Shown: piece by piece, positions 1 to 8,573 of the stretch
Layout of the letters: each line of letters opens with the position of its first letter
How positions within the stretch are numbered: position 1 is the stretch's first letter
From: Mycolicibacterium sp. 018/SC-01/001
GTDB taxonomy: Bacteria; Actinomycetota; Actinomycetes; Mycobacteriales; Mycobacteriaceae
Assembly (NCBI RefSeq): GCF_007096635.1
Contig: NZ_VKAA01000005.1
Span: forward strand, 186,001-250,000
Direction: 5' to 3'
DNA: 64,000 bases
The notes under the pieces: generated by a model
What the model saw: the letters and a program-made list of their open reading frames with translations, nothing else
The model's database searches: none
Told to the model about the DNA's origin: nothing
Translations under genes and position numbers: made by a program

Positions 1-714
1 CAGGCCGACGCATTGCGCAGGCGCGCAACGGGTTTGGCAGCCACGGATCCGGTCCGCATCGGATGCGTCAACTGGTGCCCGACCGACTGGGCCGAACGCG
101 CCGCCGGGGTCGCGCAGCTGCGGGTGGACACCTGGGAGATGCCGTCGCACACCCAGGCGGCCCGAGTGGCCGAGGGTGTACTCGACCTGGCGATCTGCTG
201 GGTCCGAAACGATGACCTCGCCGCGCTGTCACTGCAGGCCCGGCTGATCGGGATCGACCGTCTGGGGGCGTTGTGTCCGGGCACTGACGATTCGCCGGTG
301 CGGGCCGCCGACGTCATCGTGCTGGTGGACACCGACACCGCGAGCTGGTTGTCGTGGAACCGCTACGCCGAAGAACTCGCCACGAGCACGGGCGCGCGCG
401 TCATGCGCACCGACGACGGCGGGGTCACCGGACCGACGTTCTTCGAACACGTACGCCGCCTGGGCCGGCCCGTGCTGGTCAACCCCCGAGGGCGGCGCGA
501 CCCCGAGCCGCGAGACCTGGTGCGCCGACCGGTGATCGAACCGACACCCCTGTGGACATGGTCACTCGTGTGGCGCGCAGACGAACGTCGGCCTGCGGTC
601 CTTGCCGTCGTCGACGAATTCACCAGAGACGTCGCCGATCTCAGCGTCGACGAGCCGGGCACGTGGGTGCCTGCTGAGGATCCACACCACCGCGGTGGCC
701 AGCGCAGCACCTGA
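1..714 (+). CDS. LysR-type regulator, C-terminal effector domain (5' partial)
   Basis: The reading frame is open from base 1, so the start codon and DNA-binding helix-turn-helix lie outside the window. What remains is about 237 residues resembling the periplasmic-binding-like effector domain of LysR regulators: an alternating alpha/beta pattern, a segment on binding-protein topology around DLAICWVRNDDL, and a C-terminal strand/helix ending in a Pro/His-rich tail. The ligand is unknown. The last 153 bases overlap the 3' end of a convergent MFS transporter gene, an obvious candidate target. Assignment as LysR is by overall pattern, not by a diagnostic motif, because the N-terminal domain is missing. 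Confidence 0.7.
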   Translation, partial: QADALRRRATGLAATDPVRIGCVNWCPTDWAERAAGVAQLRVDTWEMPSHTQAARVAEGVLDLAICWVRNDDLAALSLQARLIGIDRLGALCPGTDDSPVRAADVIVLVDTDTASWLSWNRYAEELATSTGARVMRTDDGGVTGPTFFEHVRRLGRPVLVNPRGRRDPEPRDLVRRPVIEPTPLWTWSLVWRADERRPAVLAVVDEFTRDVADLSVDEPGTWVPAEDPHHRGGQRST

Positions 715-1779
715 GACGGTCATTGCGGACACCACGAGCGCGGGCCGATACCCGTCGACCGTCAACGGGGCCACCAGCAACGGGCCCACGATCTGCCCGA
801 CGGAATAGCCGACGGTCAACAGCGCGACCGCCGACCGGATCCCCAGCAGCCGGCCTTCGGCCACCGCGAGCGTGCTCACCCCGATGAACGTCGCGCCGAA
901 CAACAGCGCTCCCATCAGGCTCGCGGCGACGCCGCCCTGGCAGGCAAGCGCGATACCGATGGCTTGCAACGCCAGCGCGGCGGTGAGCATGGCGGGCTGA
1001 CCGTGCCGGGTGCCGAGCCGCGCCCACAGCGCGGCTGACGGCACCACGGCCAGGCCGACCACGAGCCACGCGCTCGCTCCCAACGCACCGGGGGAGTGCT
1101 CGGCCACCGCCGCCACCAGGAACGTGCCGGCGATGATGTAGCCGACACCTTCCAGGGTGTAGCCGGTGAACAGCAGCAGAAATCGGGTGCCGCCCGTCCT
1201 GCGCGTGTGCGCATGTCTCACCCGCGGTTCCGGACGCGGATGCACCGACCAGCCCGCAGCGGCCAGCACCCCTGCGAGGCCGGCCGCCGTCCACCAGGCT
1301 GTGCGCCAGTCGTCCGTGGGCAGCGCGAGCACCAACGCGGCCGACAGCGCGATACCGGCGCCCACTCCGCCGAAACCCCAGCCGGCCCGTTCCGGCAGCC
1401 GCTCGAGCAGCGTGTTGATCGCGACCACGAAGACCACCGCACTGGCGACCCCCGCCAGGGCGCGCGCCGTCAGCCACACCGTCACGTGCGTCGTCACCGG
1501 CATCACGGCAAGGCTGGCCACGATCGTCACCAGCGCCGCCCGGCACGCCACCCCGGAGCGCGCGAGCCGGGGCGACAGCGTCGTCGCCACCGCGCCGACC
1601 AGATATCCCACGTAGTTCGCTGTCGCCAGGTGTCCGGCGACCGGCGCTGGGAGGCCCGCCTGCGCCGTCATCAACGGCAGGATCGGGGTGTAGACGAATC
1701 TCCCGACGCCCATGGCGGCCGCCAGCGCAGCGGCGGTGGGCAGTGCGCCACGCACGCCGGTGTGCAGATGTCGTCGCAT
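562..1779 (-). CDS. MFS transporter, YbfB/YjiJ-like
   Basis: A 405-residue integral membrane protein with about twelve hydrophobic segments, including GVGRFVYTPILPLM in the first span, which is typical of the YbfB/YjiJ-type major facilitator subgroup. Length fits the family. The probable role is inner-membrane export or uptake of a small molecule; the substrate cannot be read from sequence. The ATG start at 1779 places the first span immediately after a short Arg/His-rich N-terminus. The C-terminal 50 codons, which look cytoplasmic and polar, are encoded opposite the end of the LysR gene, so the two genes are convergent and overlap. YbfB-type transporters often pair with LysR regulators, though usually divergently. 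Confidence 0.85.
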   Translation of the reverse strand: MRRHLHTGVRGALPTAAALAAAMGVGRFVYTPILPLMTAQAGLPAPVAGHLATANYVGYLVGAVATTLSPRLARSGVACRAALVTIVASLAVMPVTTHVTVWLTARALAGVASAVVFVVAINTLLERLPERAGWGFGGVGAGIALSAALVLALPTDDWRTAWWTAAGLAGVLAAAGWSVHPRPEPRVRHAHTRRTGGTRFLLLFTGYTLEGVGYIIAGTFLVAAVAEHSPGALGASAWLVVGLAVVPSAALWARLGTRHGQPAMLTAALALQAIGIALACQGGVAASLMGALLFGATFIGVSTLAVAEGRLLGIRSAVALLTVGYSVGQIVGPLLVAPLTVDGYRPALVVSAMTVSGAALATAVVWILSRHPRARLVDAEIGDVSGEFVDDGKDRRPTFVCAPHE

Positions 1780-1871
1780 GCTGCCCAGCGTGACCCGTGC
1801 AGGCGCCGGTCAGCCAGGACCGAAATCCTTACAGCTGAGAGATTTTCACTTCCACCCGCCGCGTGTGACGT

Positions 1872-1933
1872 CGCGAGCAGACACGAACTCGAGTGTTCCT
1901 GCGGCGTGTCGCTCGAGTTCGCGACTGCTCGCG
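1872..1933. repeat. Two-tier inverted repeat between MFS and MBL genes
   Basis: Outer arms CGCGAGCAG (1872-1880) and CTGCTCGCG (1925-1933) are perfect complements. Inner arms CGAACTCGAG (1884-1893) and CTCGAGTTCG (1912-1921) also pair perfectly across an 18-nt loop. The structure lies just past the stop codon of the leftward MBL gene and before the MFS gene, so it could end MBL transcription, although no U-run follows on either strand. Confidence 0.7.
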
Positions 1934-1952
1934 GTCACAGGGCCCCACGCGG

Positions 1953-2612
1953 TCAGAAAGTGGTGCCCTTCTCAGGGTCGAGGACCTGGAAATCGGCCGC
2001 GGTCATCTCCTGCAGCCGTCCGTAGTAGATCGGTCGTGCCACCGGATCGATGACGGCCTGGTGGATCGGGACGGCGCGCGCCGGATTGACCGCCCGCACG
2101 AAGTCCACGGCCTCGGAGAGCTTCATCCACGGTGCGGCCGCCGGCGTGGCCAGCACGTCGACCGGCTCGTCGGGAACGAACAGCGCGTCACCGGGATGCA
2201 TCAACCTCGCAGCGTGCTCACCGTCGCCGACCAGGTAGGAGATGTTGTCGATCACCGGGATCTCCGGATGGATGACCGCGTGCCGACCGCCGACCCCGCG
2301 CACCGTGAGGTGTCCGATCGAGAGTGTGTCCCCGACGTGCACGGCGCGCCACGGCTCACCGAGTTGGGCGGCGGTCTGCGGGTCGGCGTAGAGGGCGGCC
2401 TGCGGGTTGGCGTCGAGCAGGGCGGGCAGGCGCTCGGTGTCGGCGTGATCGGGGTGCTGGTGGGTGATCAGGATCGCCGACAGTCCCGTGATGCCCTCGA
2501 ACCCGTGTGAGAAGTTGCCGGGATCGAACAGGATCGTGGTGTCACCACCTGGTTGGGCGCCGTCGGAAAAGCTCGCCAACAGGCAGGAATGGCCGAAATG
2601 TGTCAGCTGCAT
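1953..2612 (-). CDS. MBL-fold metallohydrolase (UlaG-like)
   Basis: A 219-residue metallo-beta-lactamase-fold protein. It begins MQLTHFGHSC, the typical first strand of the UlaG/L-ascorbate-lactonase-like subgroup, and has the zinc motif THQHPDHAD near residues 50-58, a further metal His in GGRHAVIH, and HPGDALFVP supplying the bridging Asp. A likely Zn-dependent hydrolase of the cytoplasm; the substrate is unknown. No signal peptide is seen. The gene stands alone, divergent from the secreted protein at 2648, with only 35 bases between the start codons, so the two must share a promoter region. Confidence 0.88.
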   Translation of the reverse strand: MQLTHFGHSCLLASFSDGAQPGGDTTILFDPGNFSHGFEGITGLSAILITHQHPDHADTERLPALLDANPQAALYADPQTAAQLGEPWRAVHVGDTLSIGHLTVRGVGGRHAVIHPEIPVIDNISYLVGDGEHAARLMHPGDALFVPDEPVDVLATPAAAPWMKLSEAVDFVRAVNPARAVPIHQAVIDPVARPIYYGRLQEMTAADFQVLDPEKGTTF

Positions 2613-2647
2613 ACCTATAGTCTGGCCCGCACAGGGGAGCGGGGGTA

Positions 2648-3307
2648 GTGCGGATGCGGTGGATGCTCACGGTGGCACTGGCGGTCACCGGGCTCGTCTT
2701 CAGCCCGGGGGCGGCGAACGCGGTGCCGGGATTCTGCCCGCCGACCTGCGACGCGATCCCGGACTCGGCTTGGGCTGAGTCGAGTTCACTGCCGATGGCG
2801 AAGGTCTATCGATGGCCGTCACTGTCCGGTCTGGCGGTCACCGCACCGGCGCCCCGCTTCGAATTCGAGTCGTGGTGCGTCACGCCCGACTCGGCGACCG
2901 ATCCTCGCCGCTACGCCGTCGCCGCGCGCGCCGCGGTACCCAACCCGGACGGCCAGTGGAATCTGCAGGTGCAGGTCCTGCACTGGCGCGGCGACACCGT
3001 CACCGGTGGACAGACCGCTCTCGAGGTGCTCGACAAGGCGCGCATCGCGCTGGCGTCCTGCGCGGCAGGTGTCTCGCCGTCGCTGACCACGAACGAGAGC
3101 GACCGGGTGGGTGCGGTGATCAGTGAGACCGGCAGCCGGGTGATGCGGGTCTACCTGCTGGCCGACCCGGCGAGCAGCACGGTCGTGGAGGTCGCCCTGT
3201 GGACGACGCTGCCCACGCAGGTCGAGTGGCGTCCCGTCCCCGACACGCAGGTCTTCGACGCGATAGCAGCGCCGCTGTGCACCGCCTACCTGGGGTCGTG
3301 CCGGTAA
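2648..3307 (+). CDS. Secreted protein of unknown function
   Basis: 219 residues starting at GTG 2648, with an ATG two codons later as an alternative. The N-terminus is a classical Sec signal peptide: basic MRMR, a hydrophobic core, then cleavage near AANA-VPG at residues 22-26. Four cysteines near the ends and middle (CPPTC, SWC, LASC, GSC) suggest disulfides in the exported protein. A TATAGT box at 2616-2621 could be its -10 element. It lies immediately upstream of purS, as a hypothetical gene does in M. tuberculosis. No domain is recognised and no function is proposed. Confidence 0.8.
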   Translation: MRMRWMLTVALAVTGLVFSPGAANAVPGFCPPTCDAIPDSAWAESSSLPMAKVYRWPSLSGLAVTAPAPRFEFESWCVTPDSATDPRRYAVAARAAVPNPDGQWNLQVQVLHWRGDTVTGGQTALEVLDKARIALASCAAGVSPSLTTNESDRVGAVISETGSRVMRVYLLADPASSTVVEVALWTTLPTQVEWRPVPDTQVFDAIAAPLCTAYLGSCR

Positions 3308-3330
3308 GGCGGCCTGGCCGTCAGCGCAGG

Positions 3331-3336
3331 TAGAGT
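3331..3336 (+). promoter_or_regulatory. -10 element for leaderless purS
   Basis: TAGAGT lies 6 nt before the GTG start of purS. This fits the mycobacterial leaderless pattern in which transcription starts at the first base of the start codon. No convincing Shine-Dalgarno sequence precedes the GTG. Confidence 0.6.
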
Positions 3337-3342
3337 GTCCGC

Positions 3343-3585
3343 GTGGCAAAAGTGGTGGTGCATGTCATGCCCAAGACCGAGATCCTCGACCCGCAGGGCC
3401 AGGCGATCGTCGGCGCGCTCGGGCGGCTCGGATTCGACGGCATCTCAGATGTCCGGCAGGGCAAGCGTTTCGAGCTGGAAGTCGATGACGCCGTCGACGA
3501 CGAGAAGCTCGCCGCTATCGCCGAATCGCTGCTCGCCAACACCGTGATCGAGGACTGGACCGTCACCCGGGAGGGCGGCGCATGA
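3343..3585 (+). CDS. purS: FGAM synthase subunit PurS
   Basis: An 80-residue protein matching PurS, the small dimeric subunit that bridges PurL and PurQ in the formylglycinamidine ribonucleotide synthase complex, step four of purine synthesis. Sequence signs are the N-terminal strand [10 protein letters not shown], the conserved DPQGQAI helix start and the [10 protein letters not shown] strand. Length is normal for the family. Start is the GTG at 3343, supported by the leaderless -10 just upstream. The stop overlaps the purQ start by 4 bases (ATGA), so the two subunits are translationally coupled; the partner purL is 7.8 kb downstream. Confidence 0.96.
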   Translation: MAKVVVHVMPKTEILDPQGQAIVGALGRLGFDGISDVRQGKRFELEVDDAVDDEKLAAIAESLLANTVIEDWTVTREGGA

Positions 3586-4253
3586 CCCGAGTGGGCGTCA
3601 TCACATTCCCCGGCACGCTCGACGACATCGATGCGGCCCGGGCGGTGCGCCTGGCCGGCGGTGAGCCCGTCAGCCTGTGGCACGCCGACGCCGACCTCAA
3701 GGGTGTGGACGCGGTGATCGTGCCCGGCGGCTTCTCCTACGGCGACTACCTGCGGTGCGGGGCCATCGCGCGCTTCGCGCCGGTGATGGGCGAGGTGGTG
3801 ACCGCCGCGGAACGCGGAATGCCAGTGTTGGGGATCTGCAACGGTTTTCAGGTTTTGTGCGAAGCCGGGCTGCTGCCCGGCGCGCTGACACGCAACATCG
3901 GCCTGCACTTCGTGTGCCGCGACGTCTGGCTCGAGGTCGCGTCCAACACCTCGGCCTGGTCGACACGCTACGAGCAGGGCGCGGACATCCTGGTGCCGTT
4001 GAAGTCGGGCGAAGGACGGTACGTCGCCAGCGAGAAGGTGCTCGACGAACTCGAAGGAGACGGCCGGGTCGTCTTCCGGTACCGGGAGAACATCAACGGC
4101 TCCATGCGCGACATCGCCGGCATCAGCTCCGCCAACGGCCGCGTCGTCGGCCTCATGCCGCACCCCGAGCACGCGACCGAGGCGCTGACCGGGCCGTCCG
4201 ACGACGGGCTCGGGCTGTTCTACTCGGCGCTGGACGCGATTTTGGTGTCCTGA
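3582..4253 (+). CDS. purQ: FGAM synthase glutaminase subunit PurQ
   Basis: 223 residues, a class I glutamine amidotransferase that releases ammonia from glutamine for the PurL synthetase. The nucleophile Cys86 sits in [10 protein letters not shown], the oxyanion region is [17 protein letters not shown], and the His/Glu pair is in [11 protein letters not shown] near the C-terminus. The ATG start overlaps the purS stop. Length and motif order are those of a complete PurQ. This is the three-protein PurS/PurQ/short-PurL architecture of Gram-positive bacteria, as opposed to the fused large PurL of proteobacteria. Confidence 0.97.
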   Translation: MTRVGVITFPGTLDDIDAARAVRLAGGEPVSLWHADADLKGVDAVIVPGGFSYGDYLRCGAIARFAPVMGEVVTAAERGMPVLGICNGFQVLCEAGLLPGALTRNIGLHFVCRDVWLEVASNTSAWSTRYEQGADILVPLKSGEGRYVASEKVLDELEGDGRVVFRYRENINGSMRDIAGISSANGRVVGLMPHPEHATEALTGPSDDGLGLFYSALDAILVS

Positions 4254-4283
4254 CCCCTCTGCGAACTGCGTTAGCGTCGACCT

Positions 4284-4568
4284 GTGTTGGTCGATCCTGA
4301 CGTGTTGCGGGCCTTCGCGGGGCAGGTGGTGGAAGCGTCGAGCACCATCAAGGGTGCCGATGTCGGGCATGCGGCGTCGACGGCTGCTGACGGGCTCCCA
4401 GGGTCGACGACGCAGTGGGCGATGCGTCTGGTGGGTGCGCACATGACGACGCTCGCGGATGAGATCGCCACCAACGTGACGAAGATGGGGGTCGCTGTCC
4501 GCGGGGCGGCCGACAAGTTCCAGGTCGAGGACACCGCGTTGGCCGGCTCCTTCGACAAAATCTTCTGA
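4284..4568 (+). CDS. EspC-like ESX secretion-associated protein
   Basis: 94 residues resembling the EspC-like family (DUF2580-type): an N-terminal LVDPDVLRAFAGQV helix, a long alpha-helical middle, and a small C-terminal helix with GAADKFQVEDTALAGSF. Such proteins are small helical partners or substrates of type VII (ESX) secretion and commonly precede a larger effector gene. Start taken at GTG 4284, directly after the purQ stop. The WXG-type gene follows after 47 bases, so the two are probably co-transcribed. The stretch is not part of the purine pathway and looks like an accessory insertion between purQ and the encapsulin operon. Confidence 0.75.
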   Translation: MLVDPDVLRAFAGQVVEASSTIKGADVGHAASTAADGLPGSTTQWAMRLVGAHMTTLADEIATNVTKMGVAVRGAADKFQVEDTALAGSFDKIF

Positions 4569-4615
4569 GCGATGCTGCCGTCCCGGTCCCGCCTGCAGGG
4601 CTGGCGCCCCGATCG

Positions 4616-5911
4616 ATGAGCGCGGCCGCTGCCGCCCTGTCGAAAGCGGGGGAATCGGTGTACACGGCGATTCGCGAACTCGACGACGGCGTCGACCGCA
4701 TGCCGGCTGCCGAGGCGTGGAGTGGGGCGTCGCACAAGGCGGCGGCCGCGATGTTCACCCGGGCGACCGACAAGGCTTCGACTTTCAAGAACTACGCGGA
4801 TGCTGTGTCCAGGGCATTGTCCGACGGCGCAGGAACGATCGGTACGGCCCGCACCGCGCTGCTCAATCACGCAGACGAGGTAGACAGGGGAGAGTTGTCG
4901 GTCAACGACATGTGGGTCGTGCTGATAAAACCCGCGCGCGTGTCCGCAGAGAACGCGGCGGCGCTGCAGGCTCAGGCCACGACGGAACAGGCGGAGATCA
5001 ACCGTCTGCTGGTGGCCGTCGGTGAGGCCGATGCGGGCACGGCCCAGAAAGTCCAATCAGCCGGTGAGCACTTCGGTTTCGCCATGCCTTGTCCCGATGA
5101 CCCGCGTCGCCTCGACCCCACGTCAGGCTTTGTGGCACCCGGCGACGAGGTGCCCAACCCCTTGTCGATGACCGGGCTCATTCAGCAGGGAGTTATGCGT
5201 GACAACGACATGGCGCAGACCGTGCGGGATTACAAGGAATGGGAAACCGAAGACGGCCAGTACGGGAGAACGCTGACGATGATGGACGGCAGCCGACACG
5301 AGATCTACGAGTGGGGACACATGCTGCCCAGCGTCGAGGACGACTACTACGACAAGGACGGCAACTTCATCTCGAGTACGTACTCCCAGGACAGAAAGAA
5401 CTACGACGGAACGCAATACACCTCCATCAAATTCCGGGACGGCACCGAGGTCACGATGACGAGAACCGCTGATGGCAAGACGACGGGAGGCGTGACGACG
5501 GGCGATGGTCGCCATGGTGTCCTGCCGGACGAGTTCTTCACCCACCCCGTCGTCACCATCAGCGGAGGGGCGCTCACCGGTCTCGAGAAGCAGGCCGAGC
5601 GGGGTATACCCATGCTGACGCAAGAGTCCGTCGAAAACCTCGGCAAAGCAGGCAAATACGGTGGTCCGGCGCTGGGAGTCGCGACCGCCCTCTACGACAC
5701 CGTCACCGCGAAGACGTTCCAGGACGCGTGCGTGGCTGCTATTTCGGGGACGGCCGGTATCGCCGGGGGTTATGCAACAGGTGGACTTCTTGCCGCCGCG
5801 TCGGCCGAAGCGCCTGCCTTGATCCCGTGGGCTGCCGGCGCCGGAGACGCCATCGGCGGGTGGACCTTCGGTTACCTTGGCGGCATCATCGGCAATGTGG
5901 TGTGCCGCTGA
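4616..5911 (+). CDS. WXG-type putative ESX effector/toxin with hydrophobic C-terminus
   Basis: 431 residues. Residues 1-150 are alpha-helical with a WSG (WXG) turn at 35-37, like ESX substrates. The middle (about 200-300) is polar, with DKDGNFIS and DGTQYTSIKFRDGT strands. The last 90 residues are glycine/alanine-rich and hydrophobic, with repeated small-residue spans (GTAGIAGGYATGG, GYLGGIIGN) like membrane-inserting domains. No nuclease or NADase motif is seen. The gene follows an EspC-like partner and its stop overlaps the start of a membrane protein gene (TGATG). Inference: a secreted membrane-targeting toxin of the polymorphic type; function is unproven. The true homologous family is not recognised. 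Confidence 0.65.
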   Translation: MSAAAAALSKAGESVYTAIRELDDGVDRMPAAEAWSGASHKAAAAMFTRATDKASTFKNYADAVSRALSDGAGTIGTARTALLNHADEVDRGELSVNDMWVVLIKPARVSAENAAALQAQATTEQAEINRLLVAVGEADAGTAQKVQSAGEHFGFAMPCPDDPRRLDPTSGFVAPGDEVPNPLSMTGLIQQGVMRDNDMAQTVRDYKEWETEDGQYGRTLTMMDGSRHEIYEWGHMLPSVEDDYYDKDGNFISSTYSQDRKNYDGTQYTSIKFRDGTEVTMTRTADGKTTGGVTTGDGRHGVLPDEFFTHPVVTISGGALTGLEKQAERGIPMLTQESVENLGKAGKYGGPALGVATALYDTVTAKTFQDACVAAISGTAGIAGGYATGGLLAAASAEAPALIPWAAGAGDAIGGWTFGYLGGIIGNVVCR

Positions 5912-6648
5912 TGAACTCGCGAGGCGTGAAGATATTCGCGGGATTGTGGTTGGGAGGGATGGGACTTTTCATCCTCATCGTGGGAATCCACTACCTCTCA
6001 CGCGGTGAAGTGCCGAGTGCTTTCGTTGCGCTGTGCGGGGCGGCATTCTGTTTCGGATTCGCGGCCCCTCAGGTGAAAGTGGTGGCGGGACGCGTGATCC
6101 CGAGAATCCAATCTGACAGCAGCGGAACGTTGTTCCGGCCAGACCGCGGAATCGAACTGCCAATGCAGGCGGCGTTGGGTGGCGGAGTGTTGGCGTGTCT
6201 CCTGATCCTGATTCTGCTACCGATGGGGCGTCTTGCCATTCCGGTTCCGCCCAACATGCGCTACTCTCTTCCGTTCATGGCCGCGGTCATCTCCGCATCA
6301 GGTCTGCCAATCCTCTGGCGAAACATCCGACGTGGCAGCGTGAGTCACTTGCGATTGACTGCCGAGGGCTTCGAGATCCTGCAGGGCTGGCGGCCGCGCT
6401 GCGCCGACTGGGATTCTGTGAAGGACATCGGGTCCGAAGTCCCGAATCGGAAAGCACAGACTCCGAGCACCATCGTGTTCATTCTTTCCGACGACTCGGT
6501 GCAGACGTTCACGGCAAGTGCCTACACGCCGGACGGTACCGCCCTGAAGGAGCTGGTGCGGTTCTACTGGCAGCACCCTGAGGCTCGCGATGAGCTCACT
6601 GATGGGCGCGCATCCCAACGACTGCTTGACAAGCTGGGCGCCGCCTGA
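5911..6648 (+). CDS. Multi-span membrane protein, candidate immunity protein
   Basis: 245 residues starting at the ATG that overlaps the previous stop. Four hydrophobic spans are visible, at about 8-28, 36-55, 85-107 and 118-140, followed by a soluble C-terminal region of about 100 residues rich in strands (RLTAEGFEILQGW, TIVFILSDDSVQTF), reminiscent of PH-like bacterial domains. The tight overlap with the putative toxin gene and the membrane location fit an immunity protein against a membrane-acting effector, by analogy with type VII toxin/immunity pairs. No family was recognised, so the role is inference from context. Confidence 0.65.
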   Translation: MNSRGVKIFAGLWLGGMGLFILIVGIHYLSRGEVPSAFVALCGAAFCFGFAAPQVKVVAGRVIPRIQSDSSGTLFRPDRGIELPMQAALGGGVLACLLILILLPMGRLAIPVPPNMRYSLPFMAAVISASGLPILWRNIRRGSVSHLRLTAEGFEILQGWRPRCADWDSVKDIGSEVPNRKAQTPSTIVFILSDDSVQTFTASAYTPDGTALKELVRFYWQHPEARDELTDGRASQRLLDKLGAA

Positions 6649-6731
6649 CACTCGCCGCGCCGCGAGCGCGCGTGAAATGCCAAATTTCGGCGGCGTGTTG
6701 CGTGCAGACGCGCGCGCTCGCGGAACAGGGG

Positions 6732-7529
6732 TCAGGGGGTGAGGGCGACGGAGGCTTCTGCGGTGTAGCAGAGGAAGGTGAGTGTTTCTTCGAGGTAGAG
6801 CTGGACGGTGTCGGCGTCGTGGGAGAGGTAGCCGATGGCGACGTCGGTGCCGAGCTGCAGGTCGAAATCGCCGCCGCGGGTGGACAACACGAACGCGCCG
6901 TCGATGGCGGGTGCCCAGATGATGTCCCCGTCGACGAGTCGGTTGATGTGCTCGAGGATCGGATAGCCGTGGGCCGTGGTCTCGGCGACGCGGGTGTACA
7001 CCTCGGCCGAGAGCAGCACCGCATACGGTCCGTCGACGCCGGCCAGCCGTAGCGCACTCAGGGCGCGGGCGATCACATCGGGGATCTCGCGCGGATCCTC
7101 GGGTAGCGACAGCGCGGGATTGGAACTGCATTTGCGGATGCCGCTGATCGACGCTGCGCCGTAGCCCTCGAAGATCGCCCTGTCCTCAGCGAAGGCCAGG
7201 GTGCGGGCCGCGTCCTTGACCGGGTCCCAGTCGGAGTCCTGAGCGCCGCGTTCGACGTCGTCGATGTCGATCCGCTTGACGGTGAAGGGGACTCGCAGCC
7301 GCACCAGCGGTCGTGCCTCGCGCAGGTGCGCGATCACCCCGTCCCCGGGGGTCACCACATCGGTCAGATGCCCGGTGCTCACCGCTGCGGTCACGGGCCC
7401 GCCGGGCTCGCTGACGTCCACGACGCGACGTCCGGCGATGTGGCGGGTGAACGTCCGTGTCGCCTCGTGTTCGATCTCGGCCCACGCGGCATCGGTGATC
7501 GGAGCGAGTTCGCGGTACAGGTTGTTCAT
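6732..7529 (-). CDS. Encapsulin nanocompartment shell protein
   Basis: 265 residues, the HK97-fold encapsulin formerly named linocin M18/CFP29. Recognisable segments are the start MNNLYRELAPITDAAW, AWAEIEHEATRTFTRHIAGRR, the GAQDSDWDPVKDAARTLAFAEDRAIFEGY central region, and a C-terminus with YLEETLTFLCYTAEASVAL. It self-assembles into a protein shell that packages the adjacent peroxidase. Its ATG overlaps the DyP stop by 4 bases, so shell and cargo are translated as a coupled unit. Length is normal. The start at 7529 is fixed by that overlap. Confidence 0.96.
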   Translation of the reverse strand: MNNLYRELAPITDAAWAEIEHEATRTFTRHIAGRRVVDVSEPGGPVTAAVSTGHLTDVVTPGDGVIAHLREARPLVRLRVPFTVKRIDIDDVERGAQDSDWDPVKDAARTLAFAEDRAIFEGYGAASISGIRKCSSNPALSLPEDPREIPDVIARALSALRLAGVDGPYAVLLSAEVYTRVAETTAHGYPILEHINRLVDGDIIWAPAIDGAFVLSTRGGDFDLQLGTDVAIGYLSHDADTVQLYLEETLTFLCYTAEASVALTP

Positions 7530-8521
7530 TGCGGTTGTCCTTTCAGGCTGCCGATGGCCAGCGATCCGGTGGGCCGATCCGATGACCGGACAGGCAGCGG
7601 GGGTGGATCGTCGAGAAAGTCTTGGGTGGGGGTGAAGAACATCGATCCGGTGATCGCGGTGGAGAATTCGAGGATGTGGTCGGTGGTGCCCGGCGGTGAC
7701 CCGATGAACATGTTGCTCAGCATGCGTTCGGTGACCGCGGCCGAGCGGGAGTAGCCGATGAAGTAGGTGCCGAACTCGCCGCGGCCGATCTGTCCGAACG
7801 GCATGTTGTGCCGGACGATCTTCAGTTCGTTGCCCTCGTCGTCGTCGATGACGTTGAGCGCCAGGTGCGAATTCGCCGGCTTGGCCGCGTCGTCGAGCTC
7901 GATGTCGTCGAGTTTGGTGCGCCCGATCACGCGTTCCTGCTCTTCGGTCGACAGCGCATTCCACGCGGTCATGTCGTGCAGATATTTCTGCACGTGCACA
8001 TAGCAGCCGCCCGCGAAATCGGGGTCCTCGACCCCGATCTGGGTGGCGCTGTCGGCCAGCGGCCCGTCGGGGTTCTCGGTGCCGTCGACGAAGCCGAGCA
8101 GATCGCGGTTGTCGAAGAACTTGAAACCGTGGGTTTCGTCGACGACGGTGACCGGGCCCATCGCCGCGACGATGCGCATCGCGAGCTCGAAACAGACGTC
8201 CATCGTCTCGGCGCAGATGTGGAACAGCAGATCCCCCGGCGTGGACGGGGCCCGGTGCCGGCCGCCGTCGAGCGCGATGAACGGATGCAGCTGCGCCGGC
8301 CGTGGGCCGCTGAACAACCGATCCCACGCCGCCGAGCCGATCGAGGTCACCACCGACAGGTGCTTGCTCGGATCGCGAAAACCGATCGCGCGCACCAGGC
8401 CCGCGATATCGCCCAACCCGTCGTGCACCGCCTGCTCTCCGCCCGGGTCGATCGTCACGACGAGAAAGATCGCCGCCGGAGTCAACGGCGCGAGCACCTG
8501 CTGCGGCAGAGGGGCGGGCAC
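7526..8521 (-). CDS. DyP-type haem peroxidase, encapsulin cargo
   Basis: 331 residues of the dye-decolourising peroxidase family. The GFVDGTENP motif (about 133-141) holds the distal catalytic Asp, and a candidate proximal haem His is in NSHLALN near residue 209. The extreme C-terminus GSLAIGSLKG is the canonical encapsulin targeting peptide, linked by a Pro-rich tail, so the enzyme is expected inside the encapsulin shell. The reaction is H2O2-dependent oxidation; the physiological substrate is unclear. The gene is first in a two-gene operon. It is divergent from the aminopeptidase at 8574, with about 50 bases between starts. Confidence 0.96.
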   Translation of the reverse strand: MPAPLPQQVLAPLTPAAIFLVVTIDPGGEQAVHDGLGDIAGLVRAIGFRDPSKHLSVVTSIGSAAWDRLFSGPRPAQLHPFIALDGGRHRAPSTPGDLLFHICAETMDVCFELAMRIVAAMGPVTVVDETHGFKFFDNRDLLGFVDGTENPDGPLADSATQIGVEDPDFAGGCYVHVQKYLHDMTAWNALSTEEQERVIGRTKLDDIELDDAAKPANSHLALNVIDDDEGNELKIVRHNMPFGQIGRGEFGTYFIGYSRSAAVTERMLSNMFIGSPPGTTDHILEFSTAITGSMFFTPTQDFLDDPPPLPVRSSDRPTGSLAIGSLKGQPQ

Positions 8522-8573
8522 ATCACGACCCTAAATCATGATCAAGTCCGGTGATCGACGAAGATGGACAACC

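Noticed and set aside
6732..8327. 531-codon minus frame upstream of encapsulin
   Set aside because: The part before MNNLYREL is out of frame with the DyP gene and is a GC-rich shadow; encapsulin starts at 7529.
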